Origin: an uncultured Acidobacteriota bacterium
Lineage (GTDB): Bacteria; Acidobacteriota; Blastocatellia; RBC074
Assembly: GCA_902825875.1 (NCBI GenBank)
Contig: CADECP010000010.1
Coordinates: 1-64,000, forward strand
DNA length: 64,000 nucleotides
Reading direction: 5' to 3'
Below the pieces are notes generated by a model, which searched no databases, was not told where the DNA came from, and saw nothing but the letters and a program-made list of their open reading frames with translations. Positions 1 to 9,622 of the stretch are shown piece by piece. Position numbers and translations under genes: made by a program. How positions within the stretch are numbered: the stretch's first letter is position 1; the number at the start of each line of letters is the position of its first letter.

Positions 1-98
1 GAACACCTATCATTACAGGTCAAAGCTAATTTTCAAAACTTGCAACCAGTTCATATTTAAGCTTAAATAACAATCAGCTTATTGAAGTACCGCGCCAT

Positions 99-2477
99 TT
101 GGCGAACTTATACTACTCACGAAAGCTGGCTTCATCTGAAGATCAGTCAAAGTGGCCGTTATTATTTCTAGTAGGCGCAAACCCACTACGTTACCCGCCT
201 GAAATAGTTGAAGGCGGCGATGAAGAAATATGGGCTTACTTACGTTCCCTCGACGGAGCCAACCGTGAATGGGTTTCCAAAGCCGTCGTCGTTGGTGAAG
301 GCGGTGTCGGCAAAACCTCGCTATTGCGCGCATTGCGCGGAGAAGAATTCATTGCCGATGAAGAAACAACGCACGGCATTCAAATCAAACAACTCCTGCT
401 CGCACATCCCACTGAAGCCGACGTCACAATGCAACTCAACACTTGGGATTTCGGCGGGCAGGAAATTTATCACGCGACGCATCAGTTCTTTTTGACCAAC
501 CGCTCGCTATACGTGCTGGCCTGGAATGCGCGGCTGGGTTACGAACAGGGCAAGCTCAATTATTGGCTCGACACGATTGCCGTACGCGCGCCGCAATCGC
601 CGGTCATTTTGGTCGCTACGCACACCGACGAGCGCGAAGCCGATTTGCCACTGGCCGAACTCAAGCGCAATTATCCGAACATCATCGGCCACGTAGAAAT
701 CAGCAACAAAACCGGCGACGGCATCGAACGCTTGCGCCAACTGGTGACGGAAACAGCCGCTGCCTTACCGTTGATGGGCGAAGAGTGGCCTGCCGCGTGG
801 GCGCGCGTACGCCACGCCGTGCGCGATCTGGCCGCGACGCTCAATCACATTACGCCGAATGAACTAGCCGCCCTGCTCGACCAGCACGAAGTCACTGGCA
901 CACAGGCGCGCGTGCTGACCAAATGGCTGCACGAACTCGGCGAGATTCTCTTCTTTCAGGACGAAACGGAACTCAACGACACCGTCATCCTCAATTCGCA
1001 ATGGGTTACAGAAGCCATCAGCCACGTGCTGGAAAGCGACGACGTGATTCGGCAGGTCGGCGTCTTCACACGCGAACACATGAACCGCTTGTGGCAGGAG
1101 CATCCGCCGTGGCTGCGCGAACACTTTCTGCGGCTGATGGAACAGTTCGATTTGTCGTACCGCATTCTGGAAGACCGCGACAAAAGTCTTGTTGTCGAAC
1201 GCATCCCTTACGACCCGCCCATTTATGAATCGCGCTGGGACGCGCATCAAACAACTGTGCCCTGCCGCGAAATCAAGATGCGCTTCAAACTTGACGCTAC
1301 GATGCCCGCTGGCATTCCGACGTGGTTCATTGCGCGTTCACACAGGTTTTCACTGCGGACACATTGGCGGCACGGCGCATTACTCGGCGATGACCGCGAG
1401 AATCCAAACCATCTTGGATTGATTCAAGCATTCCCGCACGACCGTTACGTTACGCTGACGGTGCGCGGCCCCGCGCCGCAGAACTTTTTCGCCCTGTTGC
1501 GCGACGGATTGGAACTGACCTTCAACCGCTTCCCTGGTCTCGGCTTGACGCGCAAGGTTCCATGTTGCGGACACAACAACGAAGCTTGTCCGCACGAATT
1601 CGACTTGAAACATCTCGAACGCGCGCAGGCCGCCAACGTAGACGAGATTCAATGTCCCGAAGTCTTTCAACTGGTTTCCATCGCGCGGTTGCTTTACGGC
1701 ATTGACCGCGACACGACGCAACAACGGCTGGATGAACTGGCGGCTTATGCGCAACGCGCCGATGCGCAACTGGGCAAGATCAGCTTCGAGTTGCAGGAGT
1801 TGACCGATTACGCCCAACGCGAATTCACCAAGTGGTTCAACGCCGAACAGAACAAGGAAGAGTCGCGCTGTCCTTACGTCTTCGTCTTGCGCGCAGGCGT
1901 GAGTGAACGCGAGTTGATCGGTTTATTCGAGGGGCTGCCTTCGCCGGGGATGATTGATCGTATGCGCGAGGCGACGTGGAAGCGGCGCATGGAATTGCAG
2001 CTTTATTGCCAGGCGCCGGGCGATTGGCATCCGGTAGGTTACGCGCGCGGCAAAGACGAACCGGCGACGGGCTTGTATCAGATCGAAGTCAATTCGGAAT
2101 TTCTCGCCACGATTGCGCCAGGCGTGAAGGCGGTGGCGAAGATGCTTAAATACGTACGCCCCGCCTTTGCATCGTGGATGACGTGGGCGGATGAAGATGC
2201 GTACCTGAAACAGTTCGAGGAAGACGTCGCCCGCATGCAAAAGCTTGGCGAGAAAATTCCGGAAGGGTTTGAGGAAGCACGCGCCGGGATGTTGGTGAAA
2301 ACTTCGCATGAAGGGCTAACGTCACAGCAGGCTAGCGGCGCAATGCTACGCGCACTAAAACTCCTGCTCGAAGAAAAAGACAAACAACAAGTCTGGGGCG
2401 GTCTCAAACGCATTCTCACCAAAGAAGGTCATCATTTGTGGCTCTGCCCGCATCATCTGGCTGAATATAAGCTGTGA
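99..2477 (+). CDS. Roco-family (Roc-COR) GTPase, N-terminal leucine-rich repeats damaged
   Basis: Roco proteins are large GTPases in which a Ras-like Roc domain is followed by a COR dimerisation domain; bacterial members usually carry leucine-rich repeats (LRRs) in front. Here the P-loop GEGGVGKT is at residues 66-73, the G3 motif DFGGQ at 117-121 and the G4 motif THTD at 174-177. A COR-like region follows at about 200-380, then a long C-terminal extension with a Cys-containing stretch (VPCCGHNNEACPH). The only start available to this frame is TTG at 99. Upstream in the same frame, back to a TAA at 27-29, the translation reads like an LRR (LSLNNNQLIEVPRHLANL), and the segment LFLVGANPLRYPPEI after the TTG is typical of the last LRR before Roc. 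The original gene was therefore probably longer, and the N-terminus is broken or frameshifted here, or the start has been reassigned. Nucleotide-binding motifs are intact. The role is unknown. Confidence 0.8.
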   Translation: MANLYYSRKLASSEDQSKWPLLFLVGANPLRYPPEIVEGGDEEIWAYLRSLDGANREWVSKAVVVGEGGVGKTSLLRALRGEEFIADEETTHGIQIKQLLLAHPTEADVTMQLNTWDFGGQEIYHATHQFFLTNRSLYVLAWNARLGYEQGKLNYWLDTIAVRAPQSPVILVATHTDEREADLPLAELKRNYPNIIGHVEISNKTGDGIERLRQLVTETAAALPLMGEEWPAAWARVRHAVRDLAATLNHITPNELAALLDQHEVTGTQARVLTKWLHELGEILFFQDETELNDTVILNSQWVTEAISHVLESDDVIRQVGVFTREHMNRLWQEHPPWLREHFLRLMEQFDLSYRILEDRDKSLVVERIPYDPPIYESRWDAHQTTVPCREIKMRFKLDATMPAGIPTWFIARSHRFSLRTHWRHGALLGDDRENPNHLGLIQAFPHDRYVTLTVRGPAPQNFFALLRDGLELTFNRFPGLGLTRKVPCCGHNNEACPHEFDLKHLERAQAANVDEIQCPEVFQLVSIARLLYGIDRDTTQQRLDELAAYAQRADAQLGKISFELQELTDYAQREFTKWFNAEQNKEESRCPYVFVLRAGVSERELIGLFEGLPSPGMIDRMREATWKRRMELQLYCQAPGDWHPVGYARGKDEPATGLYQIEVNSEFLATIAPGVKAVAKMLKYVRPAFASWMTWADEDAYLKQFEEDVARMQKLGEKIPEGFEEARAGMLVKTSHEGLTSQQASGAMLRALKLLLEEKDKQQVWGGLKRILTKEGHHLWLCPHHLAEYKL

Positions 2478-2505
2478 TTTTTCTTTGCGCCGGTTTGTGT
2501 TGAGA

Positions 2506-3546
2506 TCAGTAAATTTCCGGCTCGTTTTCAGGACGAGTGCGCCAGCGGCGATGAATCCACAGCCATTGATCGGGGTGGCGGCGCACGATGGATTCGATGA
2601 CGCGGGTATAATTGGCCGTGTTGGTCAGCACGTCTTCGTCGCGGTTGCCGGTGGAGACGGTTTCAATCGGCGGTTCAAAATGCAACCGATGAATCTTTGC
2701 CGCTTCGTCCCAGACGATGTAACCAGGCAAAACAACCGCGCCGGTTCGCAAAGCCAGCGTCGCCACTCCGGCAGTTGTACAAGCCGGAATGCCGAAGAAA
2801 TCGCAAAAGACGCCTTCTTCGCGCGAAGCGTTCAGGTCAGCCAGAATGCCTACGACGCCACCGGATTTCAGCGTCTTCAGAACTTCGCGGACGGAATTCT
2901 TTTTATCAATGCTGCGATTGCCAAAGCGCGTGCGGTTCGATTCGGCTAGTCGCTCAACCAAAGGATTGTCCACGCGCCGAGCTAGAAACGACATCGGATG
3001 GCCGTAAATCGAATGTGCGAACACGGACAATTCCCAAGCTCCGATGTGACCGGTCAGCAAAATCACGCCTCGGCCTGAAGCTTCGGCTTTCAGATAATTT
3101 TCCAGCCCGACATAACTAACAACTGATTCGATGTTTTGCCGATTGAGTTTCGGGAACTGGCTGACTTCGCCCAGCAAGCGGCCAAGATTGCGGAACGTGC
3201 CGCGTTTGATTCGCTGGCGTTCGGCGTCGGAAAGTTCGGGAAATGCCAGTTGCAAATTGGCTTCGGCGTGGCGGCGCAGGTGCGGCAACACGGCGTGAGC
3301 GATTGCTCCAACAGCCTGACCACCTTTCAACGCCATCCAGCGCGGCAGCAAACGAACTCCATGCAGAATCGCCCAGGCGACGGCGAATTCGACGTAAGTC
3401 CGCACAAAACCGCGACGACGAATCACCTCTCTGACTGCTTCGGAATTGTTTTGATGGTTTTCCAATGCCACTTGATGCAAGCGCGGCGAAGCTATCACGC
3501 GCCGCAAAAAACTGTCAATTTGCGCTGGCTTCGGCGTTGCGGGCAA
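2506..3546 (-). CDS. Lysophospholipid/lipid A acyltransferase (LpxL/HtrB family)
   Basis: Proteins of this family transfer an acyl chain from acyl-ACP or acyl-CoA to lipid A precursors or related lipids at the inner membrane. The 346-residue translation has an N-terminal hydrophobic segment ([15 protein letters not shown]), the catalytic H-x4-E motif as HIGAWE within [11 protein letters not shown], the FLARRVDNP substrate-pocket region, and the C-terminal signature [16 protein letters not shown] common in LpxL homologues. The open frame begins at a TTG (3546), so the exact start is uncertain. It converges with the Roco gene, leaving about 28 nt between their stops, and is divergent from the HAD phosphatase at 3589. 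Which acyl chain and acceptor it uses cannot be read from the sequence. Confidence 0.85.
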   Translation of the reverse strand: MPATPKPAQIDSFLRRVIASPRLHQVALENHQNNSEAVREVIRRRGFVRTYVEFAVAWAILHGVRLLPRWMALKGGQAVGAIAHAVLPHLRRHAEANLQLAFPELSDAERQRIKRGTFRNLGRLLGEVSQFPKLNRQNIESVVSYVGLENYLKAEASGRGVILLTGHIGAWELSVFAHSIYGHPMSFLARRVDNPLVERLAESNRTRFGNRSIDKKNSVREVLKTLKSGGVVGILADLNASREEGVFCDFFGIPACTTAGVATLALRTGAVVLPGYIVWDEAAKIHRLHFEPPIETVSTGNRDEDVLTNTANYTRVIESIVRRHPDQWLWIHRRWRTRPENEPEIY

Positions 3547-3588
3547 AATGCGCGCTCATTCCAACTCACTCACAAAGGCATTTTTTCG

Positions 3589-4233
3589 ATGATCAAAGCC
3601 GTTATCTGGGATTTGGATGGAACGCTGATTAACTCCGTTGACCATCACTGGGAAGCCTGGCGCGAAGTCATGGCTGCCGAAAATATCACCTTGACGTTTG
3701 ACGATTTCGTCGCCGATTTCGGCAAACGCAACGACGAAATTTTGCGCGGACGAATTGATCCAAACATGTCCGACGCCGAAGTCGCCCGCATCGCGCTGGC
3801 GAAAGAAGAAGCGTATCGCCGCTTCGTTCGCACCAAAGGGTTGGTGTTGTTGCCGGGCGCGGAAACCTGGTTGCGGCAATTGAAAGCAGACAATTGGCGA
3901 CAGGCGCTGGGCACGTCGGCTCCGCAGGGAAACATTGACGCGGCGTTTGATGTTCTGAACATCGAACAGTTTTTTGATGCGGTGATGTCGTCCGAACAGG
4001 TCAAAGCCGGAAAACCTTCGCCGGATGTGTTTTTGGCGGCAGCGGAACGCATGCAGGTCGCGCCGGAAGATTGCATTGTTGTTGAAGATGCTCCGGCGGG
4101 CATCGAAGCAGCTCGGCGCGCCGGAATGAAATCAGTCGGTGTGTTGACGACTCATGACGAGTTGAAAGGCGATTGGGTCTTCAAGACGCTGGAAGATTTG
4201 CCGAAGGATTTTTTCGCTGACTTGCATCGCTAA
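3589..4233 (+). CDS. HAD-superfamily phosphatase, beta-phosphoglucomutase-like
   Basis: This is a 214-residue HAD hydrolase with a mobile cap. Motif I is DLDGTL near the N-terminus with the nucleophile and acid/base aspartates both present, the helical cap follows, motif II is TSAP, the motif III lysine lies before AGKPSPDVF, and motif IV is [11 protein letters not shown]. This arrangement is typical of sugar-phosphate phosphatases and beta-phosphoglucomutases. The ATG at 3589 ([11 protein letters not shown]) was chosen because the catalytic motif normally starts within the first ten residues; the open frame runs far upstream without homology. The ATG lies about 43 nt from the divergently oriented acyltransferase. 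The substrate is unknown. Confidence 0.88.
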   Translation: MIKAVIWDLDGTLINSVDHHWEAWREVMAAENITLTFDDFVADFGKRNDEILRGRIDPNMSDAEVARIALAKEEAYRRFVRTKGLVLLPGAETWLRQLKADNWRQALGTSAPQGNIDAAFDVLNIEQFFDAVMSSEQVKAGKPSPDVFLAAAERMQVAPEDCIVVEDAPAGIEAARRAGMKSVGVLTTHDELKGDWVFKTLEDLPKDFFADLHR

Positions 4234-4269
4234 ACCCGCTTGCTACCGCGCGCGGTACTGATCCGAAAC

Positions 4270-5229
4270 ATGAATCGCACAGACAGATTGCTGGCCATTG
4301 TTCTGGAGTTGCAGCGATACGGAGCGCGGCGCGCCGAAGATTTGGCCACGACGTTTGAAACCAGCAAGCGAACGATTTACCGCGACATTCAGGCCTTGTG
4401 TGAATCCGGCGTGCCGGTTGTCGCCCAAGCTGGTGTCGGATATTCGCTGGTTGAAGGTTACTTTCTGCCGCCGCTGAGTTTCAGCACAGACGAAGCGACG
4501 ATGTTGCTGTTGGGCAGCGAACTGCTGGCCGGTCATTTCGACGATCAATACGGCGAAGTGTCGAAATCCGCCAGTAGTAAGATCGAGGCCGTGCTTTCGG
4601 AAAAGCTGCGCGGCGAAGTGAATTTCCTGCGCGAAAGCATCGTGCTGGTTGCGCCGCAAACGCTGGCCAGCGGAATTTCAGCAACATTCCTGCCTGCGAT
4701 TCGCCGAGCCATCATCGAACGAAAAACCATCCGCTTTCATTACCACACGCGCTATTCAATGGATCGGGCGCAAGCGAAAAAGACGCGCGAAGCCGATCCT
4801 TACAGTCTGGTGCATTACGGCGACGCCTGGTATTTGAACGGGTTTTGCCATTTGCGGAAGGAATTGCGGCAATTCCGACTCGACCGAATTTCCGACCTGA
4901 AATTGCTGGACAAGAGTTTCGTCCGCCCAGCCGATTACAAACTCGAAGCTCCTGACGAAGACGACCGCAACGTGACCGTGCGAGCGTTATTTCATCCCGA
5001 CGCTGCCCCCTGGGTGCGCGAATCACGTTCGTATTACGTCACAGACATGCAGGACAACCCCGAAGGCCATCCGGACTGCTTGCTGGTGACATTGAAGGCT
5101 CATTTTGAAACCGAAGTGATTTCCTGGCTGCTAAGTTGGGGATCCCGCGTAGAAGTTCTGGAGCCGGAATCCCTGAAACGCCGTTTGGCAAACATCGCCA
5201 AAGAAATTTACGAAAAATACTCCGACTGA
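4270..5229 (+). CDS. YafY/WYL-domain transcriptional regulator
   Basis: The 319-residue protein starts MNRTDRLLAIVLELQRYGARRAEDLA, a standard DeoR-like/HTH_11 winged-helix DNA-binding domain with the recognition region TSKRTIYRDIQAL. A central region follows, then a WYL ligand-sensing domain (about 140-310) with FHYHTRYS, DPYSLVHYGDAWYLNGFCHLRKELRQFRLDRI and a C-terminal extension. WYL regulators sense small molecules or nucleic acids and often control stress or DNA-repair genes. The ATG at 4270 fits the domain start better than the upstream TTG at 4240. It lies 36 nt after the HAD gene and may be cotranscribed; a DinB-fold gene follows 112 nt downstream. Confidence 0.9.
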   Translation: MNRTDRLLAIVLELQRYGARRAEDLATTFETSKRTIYRDIQALCESGVPVVAQAGVGYSLVEGYFLPPLSFSTDEATMLLLGSELLAGHFDDQYGEVSKSASSKIEAVLSEKLRGEVNFLRESIVLVAPQTLASGISATFLPAIRRAIIERKTIRFHYHTRYSMDRAQAKKTREADPYSLVHYGDAWYLNGFCHLRKELRQFRLDRISDLKLLDKSFVRPADYKLEAPDEDDRNVTVRALFHPDAAPWVRESRSYYVTDMQDNPEGHPDCLLVTLKAHFETEVISWLLSWGSRVEVLEPESLKRRLANIAKEIYEKYSD

Positions 5230-5341
5230 AAATCCTGCTGACATACTGTTGTCACTCGGCTGGTTTACATTGCTCGCCGTTGCAATTCACTCGGCGAACA
5301 GATTGCCGAAACTCAAATCTCGATTCAGGAAGGAATTCAAA

Positions 5342-5854
5342 ATGAACAAACAAGCACTTCTAGGACAACGCGAGTATTTCAAAATGATTCACGGCGTGAC
5401 GCTGCGGCTGATGGCCAGCTTCGGCGACGACGGGTTGGATTTTCGCCCGAAACCGGAAATGCGTTCGGCGCGCGAATTGTTCGCCCACATTTACTTAATG
5501 GAAAAAGTCTGGGCTGAAGACATTCGCAAAAGCAAAATCACGCAGGAATCGGAAAACCGCGCCATCCCGGAATCCGCCGAAGGCAAGGCTGAAGTGGCCA
5601 AACTGAAAACTGTCGCCGATTTGCAAGCTTTCGCTCGCGCCGCACATCAGGCTTTGGACGACGCCTTGAACGCCATCACCGACGAAGAACTGGCAAACAA
5701 TGTCGAAACTCCGTTCGGAACTTATCCAATCTGGCAAATGATTGCCTTCGCTTACGACGAACACTGGCATCATCGCGGCCAGCTTTACACCTACGCCCGA
5801 CTGGCGGGCAAAGACGCGCCAATGCTTTACGATTACGAAAACTCTCCGGCGTAA
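5342..5854 (+). CDS. DinB/YfiT-family putative metal-dependent hydrolase or transferase
   Basis: The 170-residue product has the four-helix DinB fold pattern: an N-terminal helix, LFAHIYLMEKVW with a candidate metal-ligand His at 49, and DEHWHHRGQLYTYARLAG with candidate ligands His141 and His144. DinB-fold proteins bind Zn or Ni with a His triad; many are thiol-dependent S-transferases, but most are uncharacterised. The ATG at 5342 is preceded by AGGAAGG at about 5328-5334, a good ribosome binding site, so the upstream in-frame extension is rejected. A terminator-like hairpin follows the gene at 5888-5925. Confidence 0.85.
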   Translation: MNKQALLGQREYFKMIHGVTLRLMASFGDDGLDFRPKPEMRSARELFAHIYLMEKVWAEDIRKSKITQESENRAIPESAEGKAEVAKLKTVADLQAFARAAHQALDDALNAITDEELANNVETPFGTYPIWQMIAFAYDEHWHHRGQLYTYARLAGKDAPMLYDYENSPA

Positions 5855-5887
5855 ATGAGTTTGGCTGTGAAGCCAAAATAGCAGCTC

Positions 5888-5925
5888 GCAGCCAATTTGT
5901 GGTTTCGGGCTGCTTTTCGTTTTTT
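5888..5925 (+). terminator. Rho-independent-like terminator after the DinB-fold gene
   Basis: GCAGCC at 5888-5893 pairs with GGCTGC at 5908-5913, and the stem is followed by TTTT, CG and TTTTTT up to 5925. It lies about 35 nt after the stop of the DinB gene and about 60 nt before the DarT-DarG fusion gene. Confidence 0.6.
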
Positions 5926-5983
5926 AGATGTGGAGTAGAATGTGCTCGTATTTGAAACGCTATAAGAGAGACGGCTCGCCACT

Positions 5984-7159
5984 ATGAAACCTGACATCAA
6001 AAGCCTTTACTACATAACTCACATCGAAAATCTGCCATCAATTATCGAACACGGGATTTTGTCTCATTCAAAAGTTGAGGAGATGAATATCCCTTTTACT
6101 CGGATTTACGACGGCAATATCGTAAGCAAGCGCAAAAACAAGCTGACTCCGAATGGGAAAAGTCTTTGGGAATACGCGAATCTTTATTTTCAAGTGCGAA
6201 ACCCAATGCTGTACCGGGTAATTCACGAAGCTAAAAACAAGGAAGACATTGCCATCATCGGAGTCAGTCCGCAGGTTTTGAATGAACCCGGAGTGATTCT
6301 GACTGACGGTAATGCGGCGAACGAACCAACGCAGTTTTATGACGTTGCCAAAGGCAGACAGGTTTTGCTGGCTCAATGGAAAACCATTAACAGCGAATGG
6401 TGGAACGATCTTGATGGGTCAAAACGCAAAATCATGTCGGAATGCCTGATCCCAAATTTTATCCGAAAGGAGTTTGTGCATTCCATCTTTGTTGCCAATC
6501 ACGCAGCCAGAGAGCGGGCGCAAAAACTGCTCGGCGCAAACTCAATCTCAGCCGTGCCCGAACCTCACATGTTTTTCCAACCACGGTTTTCTAGCCAGAT
6601 TGGAAGCAACATTTCTTTGATTGACGGAGATATGTTCTTTTCCAACTTGCAGACGCTGACCATAAGCGTCAATTTGCAAGGAATAATGGGAAAAGGACTG
6701 GCTTCGCGCGCAAAGTATCAGTTTCCCGATGTGTATGTGGTTTATCAGGATGCTTGCCGCAGCAAACGCATTACAGCAACCAGACCGTATTTGTACAAAC
6801 GCGAGTCATCGCTTGACGAGGAATTGGCTGATTTAAGCACACCGCTTTCCACTCCAAATGCCGTGAAATGGTTTCTGCTGTTTGCGACAAAACGCAAGTG
6901 GCAGGAAAACTCCCGCCTGGAAGACATCGAAGGCGGCCTGGACTGGATAAGGAAAAATTGGCAGCGTGAAGGAATTACCTCTTTAGCCTTACCTGCTTTG
7001 GGTTGCGGTTTGGGCAATTTGAGTTGGGCAGAAGTTGGTCCGCTGATGTGTCGCTATTTACATGGCTTGGAAATCCGGGTTGCCATTTACTTGCCGCGTG
7101 AAGTCAAACTTGAGGCGCAGTCGCAATACCTCAGTGAAACTTATTTGCTTGGCCGCTGA
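5984..7159 (+). CDS. DarT-DarG fusion: DNA ADP-ribosyltransferase toxin joined to macrodomain antitoxin
   Basis: DarT (DUF4433) attaches ADP-ribose from NAD to thymidine (DarT2) or guanosine (DarT1) in single-stranded DNA; DarG removes it with a macrodomain. Here both lie in one 391-residue chain. Residues 1 to about 205 are DarT-like: LYYITHIENLPSIIEHGILSH at the N-terminus, the LYFQVRNPMLY segment (68-77), and MSECLIPNFI, in which Glu153 aligns with the catalytic glutamate. Residues about 206-391 form the DarG-type macrodomain: NLQTLTISVNLQGIMGKGLA (221-240), FPDVYVVYQDAC, FATKRKWQENS with Lys303 at the position of the DarG catalytic lysine, and LALPALGCGLGNLSW (334-348). The second domain of usual DarG proteins is absent. 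No frameshift or stop separates the halves. In known loci these are two adjacent genes, so the fusion is the striking point. The DarT and macrodomain calls are firm; activity is inferred. Confidence 0.88.
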   Translation: MKPDIKSLYYITHIENLPSIIEHGILSHSKVEEMNIPFTRIYDGNIVSKRKNKLTPNGKSLWEYANLYFQVRNPMLYRVIHEAKNKEDIAIIGVSPQVLNEPGVILTDGNAANEPTQFYDVAKGRQVLLAQWKTINSEWWNDLDGSKRKIMSECLIPNFIRKEFVHSIFVANHAARERAQKLLGANSISAVPEPHMFFQPRFSSQIGSNISLIDGDMFFSNLQTLTISVNLQGIMGKGLASRAKYQFPDVYVVYQDACRSKRITATRPYLYKRESSLDEELADLSTPLSTPNAVKWFLLFATKRKWQENSRLEDIEGGLDWIRKNWQREGITSLALPALGCGLGNLSWAEVGPLMCRYLHGLEIRVAIYLPREVKLEAQSQYLSETYLLGR

Positions 7160-7168
7160 TCCACCAAT

Positions 7169-9505
7169 TTAATCCGCCGCCATTTGCATCGGGCGATCCA
7201 AAGCTTGCGGCAACGCGCTGCTCCAAATGCTTTCCAGATTCGCAACGGAATCAGCCACCAAAGTTTCGCCGTTACAGGTGATGGTCAATTCTTCCCCGCC
7301 GACTTCGCCGATGACCACGATGGCAGCGCCCGTTTCGGCGGCAATCTGTTTTACCTGAGCCACGTTTCCGGCTTTGACGCTGAGCACAATGCGCGAAGGC
7401 GATTCGGCAAACAGCAGCGTCGCCGAATCCGCCAGACCACTAAGTTTGGCGTGTTCGGTCAGGTCAAGTTTCGCTCCGATGGCGAAGCGCCCGTAGCTGG
7501 AAAAACAGCTTTCGGCCAGCGCGACAGCCAATCCGCCTTCGGAACAATCGTGCGCCGAACTGACCAATCCGGCTTGAATGGCTTTCAGACAGGCTTCCTG
7601 AACTTTCTTTTCTTCAGCCAGATCAAGTTTCGGAACTCCACCTGCGGCCTCTCCGGTCAACACGGAAAGCAATTCGCTTGCTCCCAGATCGTTGCGTGTC
7701 GCGCCGAGCAACAAAACGACATCGCCCGCTTCTTTGAACCATTGCGTGGTGATGTGTTTGGCGTCTTCGATCACGCCCAGCATGCCTATGGTCGGCGTTG
7801 GAAAAATTCCGCGCCCTTCGGTTTCGTTGTAAAAGCTGACGTTACCACCAGTGACGGGTGTGCCGAATGTGCGGCAAGCTTCGGCCATGCCGTCAATCAC
7901 TTCGCTGAACGACCACATGACTTCGGGGCGTTCCGGACTGGCGAAGTTCAAACAATTCGTCACCGCCAACGGGCGAGCGCCGCTGCACACCACGTTGCGC
8001 GCGGATTCGGCCACGGCCAGCTTTGCCCCTTCGCGCGGGTTGAGTTGGACATAGCGCGAATTGCAATCCAGCGACATGGCCATGCTGCGGCGAGTTTCTT
8101 TGACTCGAATCACCGCCGCGTCCGAACCGGGCAAGACCACAGTGTTCGTTCGCACCATGTGATCGTACTGGCGATAAACCCACTGTTTCGACGCAATGTT
8201 TGGCGAAGCCAGCAAATAGCCGAGCAATTCGGTCATCATTCCCTTGCCGGATTTAGGATTTAGGATTTGGGATTTAGAAGCGATCGCAGCAGCAATTTTT
8301 GGCGAAACGTCTTCGCTGGCGACGGCGAATTCCTTCATCGGGCGATTGTATTTCGGAGCTTCGTCGGTCAAGGCCAGGTTGGGAATGTCGGCCACCAATT
8401 CGCCGTTGTGGGTCACGCGCAACCGCTGTTCGGCAATCACTTTGCCGATGATGACCGCGTCCAAATCCCAGCGATGAAAAATTTCCAGCACCTGCCGTTC
8501 GTGGCCGCGAGCGGCAACGATCAACATGCGCTCCTGCGATTCGGACAGCATCATTTCGTAAGCCGTCATGCCGGTTTCGCGCTGCGGAACCAGATCGAGA
8601 TTGATTTCGACGCCGTTGCCTGCGCGCGCGCCCATTTCGCACGACGACGAAGTCAGTCCAGCCGCGCCCATATCCTGAATGCCGACAATCGCGCCTGAAC
8701 GCATGGCTTCCAGACAGGCTTCAAGCAACAGCTTTTCCGAAAACGGATCGCCAACCTGCACAGTCGGGCGTTTTTCCATCGCGGCTTCGTCGAATTCGGC
8801 AGAAGCCATCGTCGCGCCGTGAATGCCGTCGCGTCCGGTTTTGGCTCCGGCGTAAATCACCGAATTGTTTACGCCTTCGGCTTTGCCGTAAAAAATCTGT
8901 TCGCGCCGCACCAGCCCCAACGCGAAGGCATTGACCAGCGGATTCAACGAATAACACGGATCGAAATACACTTCGCCGCCGACTGTGGGAACTCCAAAGG
9001 CGTTGCCGTAATCGCCAAGCCCTTTGACTACGCCGGCCATGATTCGACGATTACGCGCGACGGTTTTGGCAGAAATCTGGTCATTCGATTCGTTCGCCTC
9101 TTCATCACGGATCGGGCCAAACCGCAAACTGTCCATCGCCGCCACAGGCCGAGCGCCCATTGTAAAAATGTCGCGCAGGATGCCGCCAATGCCTGTCGCA
9201 GCGCCTTGATATGGTTCGATGAACGACGGATGGTTGTGCGATTCAATCTTGAACGCCGCACACCAACCATCACCGATGTCCACAATGCCTGCGTTTTCGC
9301 CCGGTCCTTGCACCAGACATTCGCCCGTCGTCGGCAAGCGGCGCAGATGAACTTTGGACGATTTGTACGAACAGTGCTCCGACCACATCACCGAAAAGAT
9401 GCCCAATTCGGTCAGGTTCGGTTCGCGCCCCATCAACTGTTTAAGGCGTTCGTATTCGTCGGAAGTGATGTTGTGCTGATCCAGAATTTCACTCGTAATA
9501 GTCAT
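7169..9505 (-). CDS. purL: Phosphoribosylformylglycinamidine synthase subunit PurL
   Basis: PurL is the ATP-dependent synthetase subunit of the fourth step of purine synthesis, converting FGAR to FGAM with ammonia from PurQ. The 778-residue product is of the shorter Bacillus/Thermotoga type: [19 protein letters not shown], the [14 protein letters not shown] loop, [47 protein letters not shown] and a duplicated second half with [11 protein letters not shown] and [16 protein letters not shown]. The ATG at 9505 is well placed. Between the two halves a short segment [13 protein letters not shown] is encoded by a tandem DNA repeat (8249-8278) that looks like an in-frame insertion. It lies downstream of purQ on the same strand with a palindromic spacer between; no purS is visible nearby. 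Confidence 0.97.
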   Translation of the reverse strand: MTITSEILDQHNITSDEYERLKQLMGREPNLTELGIFSVMWSEHCSYKSSKVHLRRLPTTGECLVQGPGENAGIVDIGDGWCAAFKIESHNHPSFIEPYQGAATGIGGILRDIFTMGARPVAAMDSLRFGPIRDEEANESNDQISAKTVARNRRIMAGVVKGLGDYGNAFGVPTVGGEVYFDPCYSLNPLVNAFALGLVRREQIFYGKAEGVNNSVIYAGAKTGRDGIHGATMASAEFDEAAMEKRPTVQVGDPFSEKLLLEACLEAMRSGAIVGIQDMGAAGLTSSSCEMGARAGNGVEINLDLVPQRETGMTAYEMMLSESQERMLIVAARGHERQVLEIFHRWDLDAVIIGKVIAEQRLRVTHNGELVADIPNLALTDEAPKYNRPMKEFAVASEDVSPKIAAAIASKSQILNPKSGKGMMTELLGYLLASPNIASKQWVYRQYDHMVRTNTVVLPGSDAAVIRVKETRRSMAMSLDCNSRYVQLNPREGAKLAVAESARNVVCSGARPLAVTNCLNFASPERPEVMWSFSEVIDGMAEACRTFGTPVTGGNVSFYNETEGRGIFPTPTIGMLGVIEDAKHITTQWFKEAGDVVLLLGATRNDLGASELLSVLTGEAAGGVPKLDLAEEKKVQEACLKAIQAGLVSSAHDCSEGGLAVALAESCFSSYGRFAIGAKLDLTEHAKLSGLADSATLLFAESPSRIVLSVKAGNVAQVKQIAAETGAAIVVIGEVGGEELTITCNGETLVADSVANLESIWSSALPQALDRPMQMAAD
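8249..8278. repeat. Short tandem repeat of GGATTTA words inside purL
   Basis: The + strand carries three to four consecutive copies of a GGATTTA/GGATTTG word within 30 bp. On the coding strand it encodes the SQILNPKS segment between the two PurL halves. Codon use and composition differ from the surrounding gene, so it looks like a small insertion tolerated in a linker. Confidence 0.7.
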
Positions 9506-9524
9506 AAGCCGTGTTTGATTTGGA

Positions 9525-9622
9525 AATCAAAAGGCAAATATCAAAAGGCAAATATCAAAAAATCAGAAGGTCTTCTTTTCATTTTTAACTTTTGATATTT
9601 GCCTTTTGCCTTTTGCTTTTTT
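9525..9622. repeat. Long imperfect palindrome, AAAAGGCAAATATC family, copy 1
   Basis: Fills the purQ-purL gap. The left arm (about 9525-9569) repeats the words AAAAGGC and AAATATC, and the right arm (about 9572-9622) carries their complement GATATTTGCCTTTTGCCTTTT. The core AAAAGGCAAATATCAAAA pairs with TTTTGATATTTGCCTTTT. A second copy occurs at 15680-15805. Transcribed, it would fold into a long A/U-rich hairpin between two cotranscribed genes. Confidence 0.85.
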
